This document shows, piece after piece, positions 1-8,156 of a stretch of DNA of 64,000 bases. Source of the stretch: Actinomadura luzonensis (lineage in GTDB: Bacteria > Actinomycetota > Actinomycetes > Streptosporangiales > Streptosporangiaceae); assembly GCF_022664455.2 (NCBI RefSeq), contig NZ_JAKRKC020000003.1:806001-870000 (forward strand), in the 5' to 3' direction. The first letter of the stretch is position 1. Each line of letters begins with the position of its first letter. Below the pieces are notes generated by a model, which was not told the DNA's origin, made no database searches, and was given only the letters and a program-made list of their open reading frames with translations. A program made the position numbers and the translations under genes.

Positions 1-429
1 GCCATGCTGAACGAGATCGAGATGCCCGTGCAGCAGGTGCCCGACTGGAACGGCGAGAAAGGGCCCTACTTCGAGGTGAGCGACAGCAACGGCGTGCGCC
101 GGCGGCATCACGCCACCGCGGGCGAGCACGATCACCTGCAGGCCGACGTCGCCTTCTTCTACCGGGGCGCGAACCCCTACAACAACCGGCGTACGCTCAC
201 CATCTGCAACGGCATTTACGCCAGAGGCGTGTACGGCGCCGTGCGGGCGCTGACCGACGAGCGGTTCCGTGACCGCAATGCCGCCTTCGTCCGCGAGCGA
301 TTCGGCGCCGCGAAGGCTTACAGCGTGCTCACCAGCGTGCGCCTCACCGGCGGCGTCGTGGTGACCCCGGACTGGACGGTGGACGCGTTCCGGCTGCACG
401 AATGGCCGGAGCCCGCCGATGCGCCCTGA
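1..429 (+). CDS. Hypothetical protein, probable C-terminal part (5' end may lie outside window)
   Basis: The frame is open to the left edge of the window, so the ATG at position 4 may be internal. The 141 visible residues include a YFEVSDSNG segment and a DVAFFYRGANPYNNRR segment. From memory these resemble the C-terminal regions of some actinomycete XRE-type helix-turn-helix regulators, but no DNA-binding domain is visible here. The stop codon overlaps the start of the next gene by 11 nt (419-429), which suggests translational coupling with the glycosyltransferase-like protein. Function unknown; the regulator assignment is a weak inference. Confidence 0.6.
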   Translation, partial: AMLNEIEMPVQQVPDWNGEKGPYFEVSDSNGVRRRHHATAGEHDHLQADVAFFYRGANPYNNRRTLTICNGIYARGVYGAVRALTDERFRDRNAAFVRERFGAAKAYSVLTSVRLTGGVVVTPDWTVDAFRLHEWPEPADAP

Positions 430-1564
430 TCTCGCGACTCCCGCCCAGCACCACCACGGCTCGCACCGGCACCTGGCCGTCGGGCTGGAGCCCGCCGTAC
501 CCGGGCGGGTGGACGCGCTCGTGGTGCCCACCGTCCGCCATCCGCGCTGGCTGGCGCACGCGGGCGCGCTGGCGGGCGCGCTCGGCTGCCCCGTCGTCAC
601 CCTGCACAGCGGCAGGTGGAGCGTCCTGCCGACGGCCGGCACGGTGATGCCGGCGGGCACGCGCTACCTGGCGATCGAGATCGGCGACGTCGAGCACCTC
701 AACCTGCCCCGCTTCGAGACCACCCGCCTGCTGGAGGGGACGCTGTTCCAGCGGCGCACGGACCTCGCCCCCAAGCGGAACCTGGGCCTGCTGCTCGCCC
801 GCCTCATGGGCTGGCGGCGGATCATGTTCCTGGACGACGACATCGAGGTCACCAGGCCGGAGGAGATCCGGCGGGCCGCGTCGCTGCTCGACCTCTTCGA
901 CGCCGTCGGCATGCGCATCGGCGGGTTCCCCGACAACTCGGTGGTCTGCCACGCGCACCGGGAGGCGGGCGGGCGGCAGGACACGTTCGTCGGCGGCGGC
1001 GCCCTGGCGGTGGAGACCAGGCGGGATCCGTCGTTCTTCCCCAACATCTACAACGAGGACTGGTTCTACCTGCTGGACGACAAGGCCCTGCGCAGGCCCG
1101 CGCTGGCGGGCGAGGTGCGGCAGCGGCCCTACAACCCCTACGACCGCCCCTCCCGGGCCCGCGACCAGGAGCTCGGCGACGTGCTGGCCGAGGGCATCTA
1201 CTGGCTCCTCGACGAGGACCGGCCCAAGGACTGGCAGGCCGCGGCCGACGCCGATCACTGGCGCGAGTTCCTCGGCAAGCGCAGGGCTTTCATCGAGGAC
1301 GTGCTCGCCCGCGTACGCGGCGGAGCGCTGAAGCCGGGAGCCGATCGCCGGGCCATGGAGGAATCGCTGAAAGGCGCCCTGGGCCGGTTGCTCCGCATCG
1401 AACCGGAGTTCTGCGTCGCTTACGTCAAAGCGTGGGCGAAGGATCGCGACACCTGGAGGCGGCATCTCGCGGGAGCCCGGAAAGGACTGCACGATCCGCG
1501 ACAAGCAGTGCGATGGCTTACCAGAAGCGGAGCAAAATCTCTTGAGTACAGTTGCCGCCTGTAA
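419..1564 (+). CDS. Glycosyltransferase-like protein (GT-A type DDD motif)
   Basis: 381 residues. Residues 119-144 contain KRNLGLLLAR followed by a hydrophobic strand and FLDDDIEV (DDD at about 139-141). This is the pattern of a GT-A nucleotide-sugar transferase, in which a DxD motif binds metal and nucleotide sugar. Later come GGGALAV and an NIYNEDWFYL segment where an acceptor-side acidic residue would be expected. No signal peptide or membrane helix is seen, so it is probably cytoplasmic. The ATG at 419 overlaps the end of the upstream gene. Acceptor and sugar cannot be read from the sequence. The C-terminal 100 residues are charged and helical and I do not recognise them. Confidence 0.65.
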   Translation: MRPDLATPAQHHHGSHRHLAVGLEPAVPGRVDALVVPTVRHPRWLAHAGALAGALGCPVVTLHSGRWSVLPTAGTVMPAGTRYLAIEIGDVEHLNLPRFETTRLLEGTLFQRRTDLAPKRNLGLLLARLMGWRRIMFLDDDIEVTRPEEIRRAASLLDLFDAVGMRIGGFPDNSVVCHAHREAGGRQDTFVGGGALAVETRRDPSFFPNIYNEDWFYLLDDKALRRPALAGEVRQRPYNPYDRPSRARDQELGDVLAEGIYWLLDEDRPKDWQAAADADHWREFLGKRRAFIEDVLARVRGGALKPGADRRAMEESLKGALGRLLRIEPEFCVAYVKAWAKDRDTWRRHLAGARKGLHDPRQAVRWLTRSGAKSLEYSCRL

Positions 1565-1609
1565 GTGGTCAATGATTCACGAAAGGCCCATACGGGAAAT
1601 CTGCTGTCC

Positions 1610-2119
1610 GTGGGGTCACTGGACATCCGCGAGGCGGATCACGCCGATCTCCCGGCGATCACCGAAGCGCTGCGGCAGGAGGCGTATTTCGCCGACCGCC
1701 TCGCCCGCCAGGCCGAGGGTCACGGCCGCCTGCTGGTGGCCTGGCAGGACGGCCGGGTGGTCGGGAACGTCTACCTCTGGCTGGCCCCGGCCGAGGAGGC
1801 CAGGCTGCGCGAGCTCCTGCCGCGCGTGCCGCTGCTCACCCACCTGGAGGTCGTCCCGGAACGCCGTGACCAGGGCATCGGCACCCGCCTGGTGCGGGCG
1901 GCCGAGGACCGGCTGCGCGCCCTGGGGCACCGGCGGGTGGCGCTGGGCGTGAACCTCGGCAACGACCGGGCCCACCACCTCTACCGGCGCCTGGGCTATG
2001 CGGAGTGGGCCCACGGCGAGCTGGCGACGACCGAGACCGTCTACCACCCCGACGGCAAGCGCGAGTCACGGCCGGAGATCTGCCGCATCCTGGTCAAGAG
2101 CCTGGGCCCCGCCGGCTGA
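1610..2119 (+). CDS. GNAT family N-acetyltransferase
   Basis: About 169 residues from the GTG at 1610, which follows a GGGAA stretch. An in-frame GTG at 1565 abuts the preceding stop and has no ribosome binding site, so 1610 is preferred. The fold is a typical acetyl-CoA dependent N-acetyltransferase: an N-terminal IREADHADLPAI strand-helix, a central LEVVPERRDQGIGTRLV segment (motif A, the Q-x-x-G-x-G pyrophosphate loop), and a C-terminal NDRAHHLYRRLGY segment (motif B). The substrate is unknown. It lies 45 nt after the glycosyltransferase-like gene and may share its transcript. A small molecule or a protein amine could be the acceptor. Confidence 0.8.
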   Translation: MGSLDIREADHADLPAITEALRQEAYFADRLARQAEGHGRLLVAWQDGRVVGNVYLWLAPAEEARLRELLPRVPLLTHLEVVPERRDQGIGTRLVRAAEDRLRALGHRRVALGVNLGNDRAHHLYRRLGYAEWAHGELATTETVYHPDGKRESRPEICRILVKSLGPAG

Positions 2120-2173
2120 CCCCGCTACCCGCAGGCGGCGCGAGATGGGCAGCGGTGACGTGAGGACGCGGGG

Positions 2174-3925
2174 TCAGCGGCGTTGGGTGGCCCAGCGGCG
2201 GATCATGGCGATGCGTTCCTGGATCTGCTCGGCCGTCGCCTGCGCGATCGGCGGACCGCCGCAGACGCGGCGCAGCTCGGCGTGGATGACGCCGTGCGGC
2301 TGCCCCGTGCGGTGGTTCCAGGCGCCGACCAGGCCGTTGAGCTCGCGCCGCAGCTCGGCGATCTGCTCGTGCGGGGCGAGCGTCTGCTGCGGCTCGGCCG
2401 TCGCCTGCTTGCGCTTGGCGGCCTGCTGGTCGGACTGCCGCTTGCGGAGCAGCGTGGCGACCTGGTCGGGCTCCAGCAGGCCGGGCAGGCCGAGGAAGTC
2501 CTCCTCCTCGGCGGAGCCGATCTCGGCGCCGGTGCCGAACTCGCCGCCGTCGAAGAGCACCCGGTCGAAGGTGGCCGAGGTCTCCATGGTCTCGAACGGC
2601 AGCTCGTCGCCCAGGACGTCGGGGTTGTCCTTCTTGCGGTTGGCCTGCTCCAGCAGGGTGTCGTCGAGCCCGTCCTCCGGCGGCCGCTTGTTGAGCACGT
2701 GGTCGCGCTCGACCTCCATCTCGTTGGCCAGCCCCATGAGCATGGGCACCGAGGGGAGGAAGACCGAGGCCGTCTCGCCGCGCTTGCGGGCCCGCACGAA
2801 CCGGCCGACGGCCTGGGCGAAGAACAGCGGCGTGGAGGTGGAGGTGGCGTAGACGCCGACGCACAGGCGCGGGATGTCGACGCCCTCCGAGACCATGCGG
2901 ACGGCGACCAGCCAGCGGTCGTGCGACGCCGCGAACTGCTTGATCTTCTTCGACGCGCCCGGGTCGTCGGACAGGACCACCGTGGCGCCCTCGCCCGTGA
3001 TGTTGCGCAGGTGGCGGGCGTAGGCGCGGGCGGTCTCGTGGTCGGTGGCGATGACCAGGCCGCCCGCGTCGGGCACGCCCCTGCGCACCTCGGTGAGGCG
3101 TCGGTCGGCGGCCTGCATGACCTGGCGGATCCAGTCGCCCTTGGGGTCGAGCGCGGCCCGCCACGCCTGGGAGAGCTGGTCCTTGGTGAGCGGGGTGCCG
3201 AGGGTGGCGGCCAGCTCGTCGCCGGCCCGGGTGCGCCACTTCATCTCGCCGGAGTAGGCGAGGAAGATGACCGGGCGCACCACGCCGTCGTCGAGGGCCG
3301 GGCCGTAGCCGTAGGAGTAGTCGGCGACGCTGCGCTTGAAGCCCTCGGCGTCCTCCTCGTAGCCCACGAACGGGATCGGGTTGTCGTCGGAGCGGAACGG
3401 GGTGCCGGTGAGCTGGAGGCGCCGGGCCGCCGGCTCGAACGCCTCGCGCACGCCGTCGCCCCAGGACTTGGCGTCGCCGGCGTGGTGGATCTCGTCGAAG
3501 ATGACCAGCGTCTTGCGCGCCTCGGTGCGCGCCCGGTGCAGCGCCGGGTGCATGGCGACCTGCGCGTACGTCACCGCCACGCCGGTGTAGTCGCGCGAGG
3601 TGGTGCCCTGGCTGTTCTTGAACTCGGGGTCGATGCCGATGCCGACCCGCCCGGCGGCGTCGGCCCACTGGCGCTTGAGGTGCTCGGTCGGGGTGACGAC
3701 GGTGACGGCCCTGATCACCCCGCGGGCCAGCAGCTCGCTGGCGATGCGCAGGGCGTAGGTCGTCTTGCCGGCGCCCGGCGTCGCGACGGTGAGGAAGTCA
3801 CGCGGCTCGCGCCTGAAGTAGAGGTCGAACGCCTCCTGCTGCCAGGCGCGCAGCTTGGGAGCGGTGCCCCACGCGGCCCGGTCCGGGTAGGAAGGCGACA
3901 GGTGGGACGCGGCGAAGGTGCTCAC
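2174..3925 (-). CDS. DEAD/DEAH box superfamily II helicase
   Basis: 583 residues from the GTG at 3925, chosen because AGAGGTG sits 5-11 nt upstream; an in-frame ATG at 3973 has no such site. Motifs run in order: a Q-motif-like RAWQQEAFDLYF, Walker A ATPGAGKTTYAL (Lys about 54), motif II FDEIHHAGD (about 143-151), motif III LTGTPFR, and a second RecA-like domain with TDHETARAYA and motif VI QAVGRFVRARK. This is the common actinobacterial helicase of about 550-600 residues that resembles UvrB/RAD25-type SF2 enzymes. It presumably uses ATP to remodel nucleic acid in the cytoplasm. No nuclease or methylase partner lies beside it, so a restriction role is not supported. Confidence 0.85.
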   Translation of the reverse strand: MSTFAASHLSPSYPDRAAWGTAPKLRAWQQEAFDLYFRREPRDFLTVATPGAGKTTYALRIASELLARGVIRAVTVVTPTEHLKRQWADAAGRVGIGIDPEFKNSQGTTSRDYTGVAVTYAQVAMHPALHRARTEARKTLVIFDEIHHAGDAKSWGDGVREAFEPAARRLQLTGTPFRSDDNPIPFVGYEEDAEGFKRSVADYSYGYGPALDDGVVRPVIFLAYSGEMKWRTRAGDELAATLGTPLTKDQLSQAWRAALDPKGDWIRQVMQAADRRLTEVRRGVPDAGGLVIATDHETARAYARHLRNITGEGATVVLSDDPGASKKIKQFAASHDRWLVAVRMVSEGVDIPRLCVGVYATSTSTPLFFAQAVGRFVRARKRGETASVFLPSVPMLMGLANEMEVERDHVLNKRPPEDGLDDTLLEQANRKKDNPDVLGDELPFETMETSATFDRVLFDGGEFGTGAEIGSAEEEDFLGLPGLLEPDQVATLLRKRQSDQQAAKRKQATAEPQQTLAPHEQIAELRRELNGLVGAWNHRTGQPHGVIHAELRRVCGGPPIAQATAEQIQERIAMIRRWATQRR

Positions 3926-4049
3926 CGCATCACCTCTGGGGTTCGTGTGCTTCGCTCTCTCACAGTGACCCAAGAGTAATCGGGCCCACCGACAAGACGT
4001 GCCGTGAGCCGTGGATTCTGGCCAAGGTCGTCCTCACGTGCTATGCGGC

Positions 4050-5288
4050 TTATCGGAGGCTCGTCATCACCGTGTCGAGCGCCTGTCTGCGGGCGTTCTC
4101 CTCGGGTTGCAGCAGCCCGAGCAGGAGCACGGCCCGTTCGCCGCGCGTGAGCAGCATCACTCTCAGGAACGCCGGCCGGTTGACCACGTCGCGGTACTCC
4201 GCCCGCAGCGCGCGGGTGTGGCCGCCGGGGATCTGCCGGTCCTCGACGACCGCGACCCGGTCGCCCTTGAGCAGCAGCCGGGAGTACAGCTCGGCGGCCT
4301 CGGCGGTGGCCTTTCTCGCGTCCGCGACGGGGCCGGGCACCGGGCGGGCCATCACCAGGCTGCCGGCGTCGTCCCTGGCCACGGAGGTGAAACCGGTGAC
4401 GGGCGGCATGGGCGCCACGTGCCAGCCCTGCGGGAGGGTCGCCGCCACCCCGGCCAGGGCGTCGCTCAGCCGTCCCGGGCCGGGGTCGGGCGCGGTGAGC
4501 CGCAGCGCCACGGCGGCGGCGCCCGCGACGAGCCCGCCGCCGGCCAGGAGCGCCGCCAGGACGATCGCCCAGCGCCGCAGGCCGCCCGGGGCGGCCGGGC
4601 GTCTGCCCGGGGCGGCGGGGGTGCCGTAGAGGCGGGCGGAGGGCGGGAGCGCGTCCCTCGCCCCGTCCCTGGACGCGGGGCGCGGCATGGGCGGGAACGG
4701 GGACGGGGCGGACACCGAGACGGGGAACGAGGACGGCTCGTCGTCGAAGAAGCCGGATCCGGCGTCCAGGGCGGGGCCGGGAAAGGCGTCCGGGCCGGCG
4801 AAGGCGCCAGATCCGGGGGCGGGGGCGGGGGCGGGGAAAGCGTCGGGGTCGGCGTCCGGGGGCGGGGTGGCGTCGCGGCCGAGGCCGCGGTCGTAGGGGC
4901 GTCGCAGGCTGCGGGCGGAGTCCCGCTCCAGCCCGCGCCGCTGCCCGAGCCGGTCCAGCGGCCCGGGGTCGGGGGGCCCGGGAACGGGGGGCCCGGGGTC
5001 GGGGGGTGCGGCCTCGTCCTCGTCGTCGTCGGGGATCGGCCGGCGGGGCACGGCGTCCGCGTACGGCGCCCGCCCCGACCGGGGCCGGGCCTCGCGCGGG
5101 GCGGTGCGGCGGATGCGCGGGTTCCAGGGCTCGCCGAGGTCCACGGTCTCCTCCGTGTCCAGGTCGAGCGGGTGCGGCCGCCGGGGATCTGCGGGCTCGG
5201 ACGCGCGCTCCTCCTGGGCCGGCGGAGGACTGCGGCGATGCCTGGCCCCCGGCGGGCTGGGCGGCCAGACCCGGTGATCACCCTCCAT
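4050..5288 (-). CDS. Proline-rich single-pass membrane protein
   Basis: 412 residues. Residues 1-235 are a low-complexity cytoplasmic region rich in Pro, Asp, Gly and Arg. One membrane helix follows (about 240-263, AIVLAALLAGGGLVAGAAAVAL). A compact extracytoplasmic domain of about 145 residues ends the protein and contains TLPQGWHVAPMPPVTGFTSV and TRALRAEYRDVVNRP. The ATG at 5288 is preceded by GAGGAGG. The architecture matches many actinomycete membrane-anchored proteins of unknown function. It is transcribed toward the helicase gene and 125 nt separate them. I do not recognise a domain family. Confidence 0.75.
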   Translation of the reverse strand: MEGDHRVWPPSPPGARHRRSPPPAQEERASEPADPRRPHPLDLDTEETVDLGEPWNPRIRRTAPREARPRSGRAPYADAVPRRPIPDDDEDEAAPPDPGPPVPGPPDPGPLDRLGQRRGLERDSARSLRRPYDRGLGRDATPPPDADPDAFPAPAPAPGSGAFAGPDAFPGPALDAGSGFFDDEPSSFPVSVSAPSPFPPMPRPASRDGARDALPPSARLYGTPAAPGRRPAAPGGLRRWAIVLAALLAGGGLVAGAAAVALRLTAPDPGPGRLSDALAGVAATLPQGWHVAPMPPVTGFTSVARDDAGSLVMARPVPGPVADARKATAEAAELYSRLLLKGDRVAVVEDRQIPGGHTRALRAEYRDVVNRPAFLRVMLLTRGERAVLLLGLLQPEENARRQALDTVMTSLR

Positions 5289-5370
5289 GACACCTCCTCG
5301 CCCGCTGTCCTATCACTCATCGCGACGGGCATCAGGCGATCTGTGACCGCTGTGACAGGAGGGACGGAAT

Positions 5371-6756
5371 TCAGCGGGTGCGACCGGCGAGCGCCGTGCC
5401 GCTCGCCCCGATGACCGCCATGAGGAGGCAGATGACGACGAACCCGGTGGCGATCTGCGCCGGGGAGTGCCCGATGAGGTTGACCAGCGCGCCGCCCACG
5501 CCGATGGACAGCGCCGAGCCGAGCATGTCGGTGACGGTCAGCGCCGCCGAGTTGGCCCCCTGCTCGTTGACCGGCGACTGCTTGAGCGCGGTCACGCTGA
5601 CGGTCGCCATGCCGACCCCCATGCCGAGCCCGGCCACGATCCAGGCCGGCACCATGACCCAGCCCGTCACCCCGGGCAGCACGGCGAGCAGCGCCAGCAG
5701 GACGGCCACGGTGACGCAGGCCGCGGCGAACCTGAGCCGCAGGTGCGGCTCCCCCGTCCGGCGGCTCTGCAGGTACGATCCCGCCGACCAGCCCAGCGCG
5801 CCGGTCGTCAGCGCGATCCCGGCCTCCCGCACCCCGAACCCCTTCACCTCCTGCAGCGCGAGCGGGATGAAGGAGTTCACGCCGAAGAAGGAGGCCGACA
5901 GGAAGCCGCGCATGAGCACGGTCGTGGGCAGCCCGCGGGCCAGGCGGAGCGCGCCCGGGGGCAGCAGCCGGTACAGGCCGTAGAGCAGGAACGCGAGCCC
6001 GGCGACGGTCTCGGCGACGCCGGCGACGGGCGTCAGGTGCAGGCGGTCCACGCCGTGCAGCAGGACGCCCGCGCCGCCCGCAGTGGCGGCGGCGGCCAGC
6101 GTCATGGCGAGCGGCCGCGAGCGGGGACCGGCCGCGGCCTCCTCACCGGTGCCGGACGAGCGCTTGAGCGAAGGCAGCAGCATCAGCAACGCGGGCACGA
6201 CCAGCGGGACGATGCCGTAGAAGACGTACCGCCAGCCCCATTGGCCGGCGACCGACCCGGCGATCGCGGGGCCGACCATGGACGGCACCACCCAGGCGGC
6301 CGAGACCGCGGCGAACGCCTTCGGCCGCAGGTCCGCCGGGTACACCCGGGCGATCATCACGAACAGCGCCACGAACGACGCCCCGCCCCCGAGCCCCTGC
6401 ACGGCCCGCGCCGCGAGGAACATCATCGCCGACTGCGCCGCCCCGGCCAGCGCCATGCCGGTCACGAACAGCGCCAGCCCCGCCACGAACGGCACCGCGA
6501 ACCCGCGCCGGTCCGAGAAGAGCCCGGCCACCACGTTCGCGAACAGGCTGGAGACCAGGAAGGCGGAGAAGCTCAATCCGTAGAGGTTGAGGGCGTCCAG
6601 GTCGCGGGCGACGTCCGGCATGACGACGCCGACCGACATGCCCTCGAAGGCGATGAGCGTGACGACGAGCAGGATGCCGAACGTGGCGATGCGGTAGGCG
6701 GCACCGAAGAGCCGGGGTGTTTCGTGGGGGGCGTCGAGTGTCTTTGGTGCTGTCAC
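5371..6756 (-). CDS. MFS transporter
   Basis: 461 residues with about 12-14 hydrophobic helices. The N-terminal half carries FSDRRGFAVPFVAG (loop 2-3 motif A region) and GLGGGASFVALFVMIARVYP. These are typical of proton-driven drug/H+ antiporters or metabolite exporters in the cytoplasmic membrane. The GTG start at 6756 has only a weak TAGGTG upstream. A perfect 19-bp palindrome begins 11 nt upstream of the start (6767-6785) and overlaps the end of the next gene, so expression is probably controlled by a dimeric repressor. No regulator gene is adjacent. Substrate unknown. Confidence 0.85.
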   Translation of the reverse strand: MTAPKTLDAPHETPRLFGAAYRIATFGILLVVTLIAFEGMSVGVVMPDVARDLDALNLYGLSFSAFLVSSLFANVVAGLFSDRRGFAVPFVAGLALFVTGMALAGAAQSAMMFLAARAVQGLGGGASFVALFVMIARVYPADLRPKAFAAVSAAWVVPSMVGPAIAGSVAGQWGWRYVFYGIVPLVVPALLMLLPSLKRSSGTGEEAAAGPRSRPLAMTLAAAATAGGAGVLLHGVDRLHLTPVAGVAETVAGLAFLLYGLYRLLPPGALRLARGLPTTVLMRGFLSASFFGVNSFIPLALQEVKGFGVREAGIALTTGALGWSAGSYLQSRRTGEPHLRLRFAAACVTVAVLLALLAVLPGVTGWVMVPAWIVAGLGMGVGMATVSVTALKQSPVNEQGANSAALTVTDMLGSALSIGVGGALVNLIGHSPAQIATGFVVICLLMAVIGASGTALAGRTR

Positions 6757-6766
6757 CTACACATCG

Positions 6767-6785
6767 TAATTTGTCGCACAAATTA
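6767..6785. promoter_or_regulatory. Perfect palindromic operator candidate for the MFS gene
   Basis: TAATTTGTCGCACAAATTA has 8-bp perfect arms around CGC, an AT-rich island in GC-rich DNA. It lies directly upstream of the exporter start and overlaps the last codon of the metalloprotease. Size and symmetry fit MarR-type operators (family knowledge); the cognate regulator is not identified. Confidence 0.6.
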
Positions 6786-7727
6786 CTTTTCGGGGATGTT
6801 CCGGTACGCCGCCCACATCTCCTGCATGCGCCGCGCCTGGCCGGCGGTGAACTCCGCCATGCAGCGGTCGTGGGCGTAGTCCATGAAGTTGCGCATCGGG
6901 TCGTGGCCCGGCTGGCCGCAGGTGTCCTTCTCGGCGGGGCACGCCTCCGTGGCGGTCGCCTCGGCAGGGGTGTCGTCGATGCCGTCGCCGGGCTCGGCGC
7001 AGCCGTTCTCGAAGGTGTGGAACAGGCCGAGCCAGTGGCCGATCTCGTGCACGGCGGTGAAGCCCCGGTTGTAGTTCGTCATCGGGCCGCCGGGCAGGCT
7101 GCGCCAGTCGATGACGACGCCGTCCAGCTTCGGGGCGCCCTCGTACCAGTAGGGGTAGCTGGCGAAGCCCAGCATCAGCTCGCTGAGCTGGGCGATGTAG
7201 AGGTTGAGCGTGGCCCGGCCGCCCTTGTGCAGCGCGGTCTTCATGGCCTGCTCGGCGCCGACGGGGTCGGCGAACCAGGCGGGCTCGTCCTTGACGGCGA
7301 TGCTCTCCAGGTGGAAGCGCACGCCGGTGTCGGCGCCGCCGAAGGCGCCGCCGTACGCGGCGTTGAGCACCGCGATCTGGCTCCTGATGTCCTGGTCGGA
7401 GACCTTGCGGTGGCCCCGGGTGAGCACGTGGACGCGGGTGGGCACGGTGATCTTCGTGGGCGGCGTGACGCCCGCCAGCCGCCGGCCCAGCTCGGCCGCG
7501 ACGAAGGAGACGTCCTGCGGCTGCGGCGAACGCGGCCCCGGCGCACTCGTGGCGGCCCCGGCCCTCGCCCGCTCCCGGAACCGGCCCGGGAGCGCAGGGG
7601 ACCCGCCGGAGGGCGTGGCGGCGCAGGCGGCGCGGAGAGCCGGGACGGCTGCCGAGGACGCGGCCGGCGGCGCGAGCGCCACCGCGAGCAGGCATGCCGA
7701 CGAGACGGCGGTCGCGCGCCGGGTCAT
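6783..7727 (-). CDS. Secreted M43-type (pappalysin-like) zinc metalloprotease
   Basis: 314 residues. Residues 1-27 form a signal peptide (MTRR, then a hydrophobic stretch, AASSA). The catalytic motif is HEIGHWLGLFH: His227, Glu228, His231 and His237 match HExxHxxGxxH of the metzincins. A Met-turn FMDYAHDRC follows near residue 280. Four or more cysteines in the GCAEPGDG-to-DTCGQPGH stretch probably form disulfides, as in the cytophagalysin/ulilysin family. It is expected to hydrolyse extracellular peptides. The stop codon is shared with the palindrome controlling the downstream MFS gene; the 26-nt gap allows read-through. Confidence 0.85.
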   Translation of the reverse strand: MTRRATAVSSACLLAVALAPPAASSAAVPALRAACAATPSGGSPALPGRFRERARAGAATSAPGPRSPQPQDVSFVAAELGRRLAGVTPPTKITVPTRVHVLTRGHRKVSDQDIRSQIAVLNAAYGGAFGGADTGVRFHLESIAVKDEPAWFADPVGAEQAMKTALHKGGRATLNLYIAQLSELMLGFASYPYWYEGAPKLDGVVIDWRSLPGGPMTNYNRGFTAVHEIGHWLGLFHTFENGCAEPGDGIDDTPAEATATEACPAEKDTCGQPGHDPMRNFMDYAHDRCMAEFTAGQARRMQEMWAAYRNIPEK

Positions 7728-7805
7728 CCGGTACCCCCGTTACCGTGTGAGCTGGTCAGGGTACCGACCGTAGCCTCACGGACCGGGATTACCGGTCAGC
7801 AACAC

Positions 7806-8066
7806 TCACTGCTTGTTGTCGCCCTGGTCGCCGCCGCCGGTCGGCAGGCCCTCGTAGATCTCCTTGCACTCCGGGCACACCGGGTATTTCTTCGGGTCGC
7901 GGCTGGGCACCCAGACCTTGCCGCACAGGGCGCGGATGGGCGTGCCGGTGACCATGCTCTCGGTGATCTTGTGCTTGTCCGCGTAGTGCGCGAACCGCTC
8001 GTGATCGCCGTCGCCGTGCGACGTCCGCGGCGTGGTTTCCTGCTCTGGAAGGATCTTCGTGCTCAC
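7806..8066 (-). CDS. DUF3039 family protein
   Basis: 86 residues from the GTG at 8066 (VSTKILPEQETTPRTSHGDG). The body HYADKHKITESMV..ALCGKVWVPSRDPKKYPVCPECKEIY matches the DUF3039 family of small actinobacterial proteins. The ALCG and CPEC cysteines could form a zinc site. No biochemical role is established that I know of. It is cytoplasmic with an acidic, Gly-rich tail (GGGDQGDNKQ). It lies on the minus strand between the metalloprotease and the DHA2 exporter, without tight coupling to either. Confidence 0.8.
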   Translation of the reverse strand: MSTKILPEQETTPRTSHGDGDHERFAHYADKHKITESMVTGTPIRALCGKVWVPSRDPKKYPVCPECKEIYEGLPTGGGDQGDNKQ

Positions 8067-8156
8067 CCCATCGAGTCTATGCCCGCCCGCGACCCCGCTC
8101 TCCCCGGACAGCGCGACGGCCCCCGCCACCTGGGCGAGGGCCGTCGGAGGGAGGGC

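Noticed and set aside
2174..3925. Helicase as part of a restriction or phage-defence island
   Set aside because: Neighbours are a GNAT acetyltransferase and a membrane protein; no methylase, nuclease or defence-associated gene is nearby.
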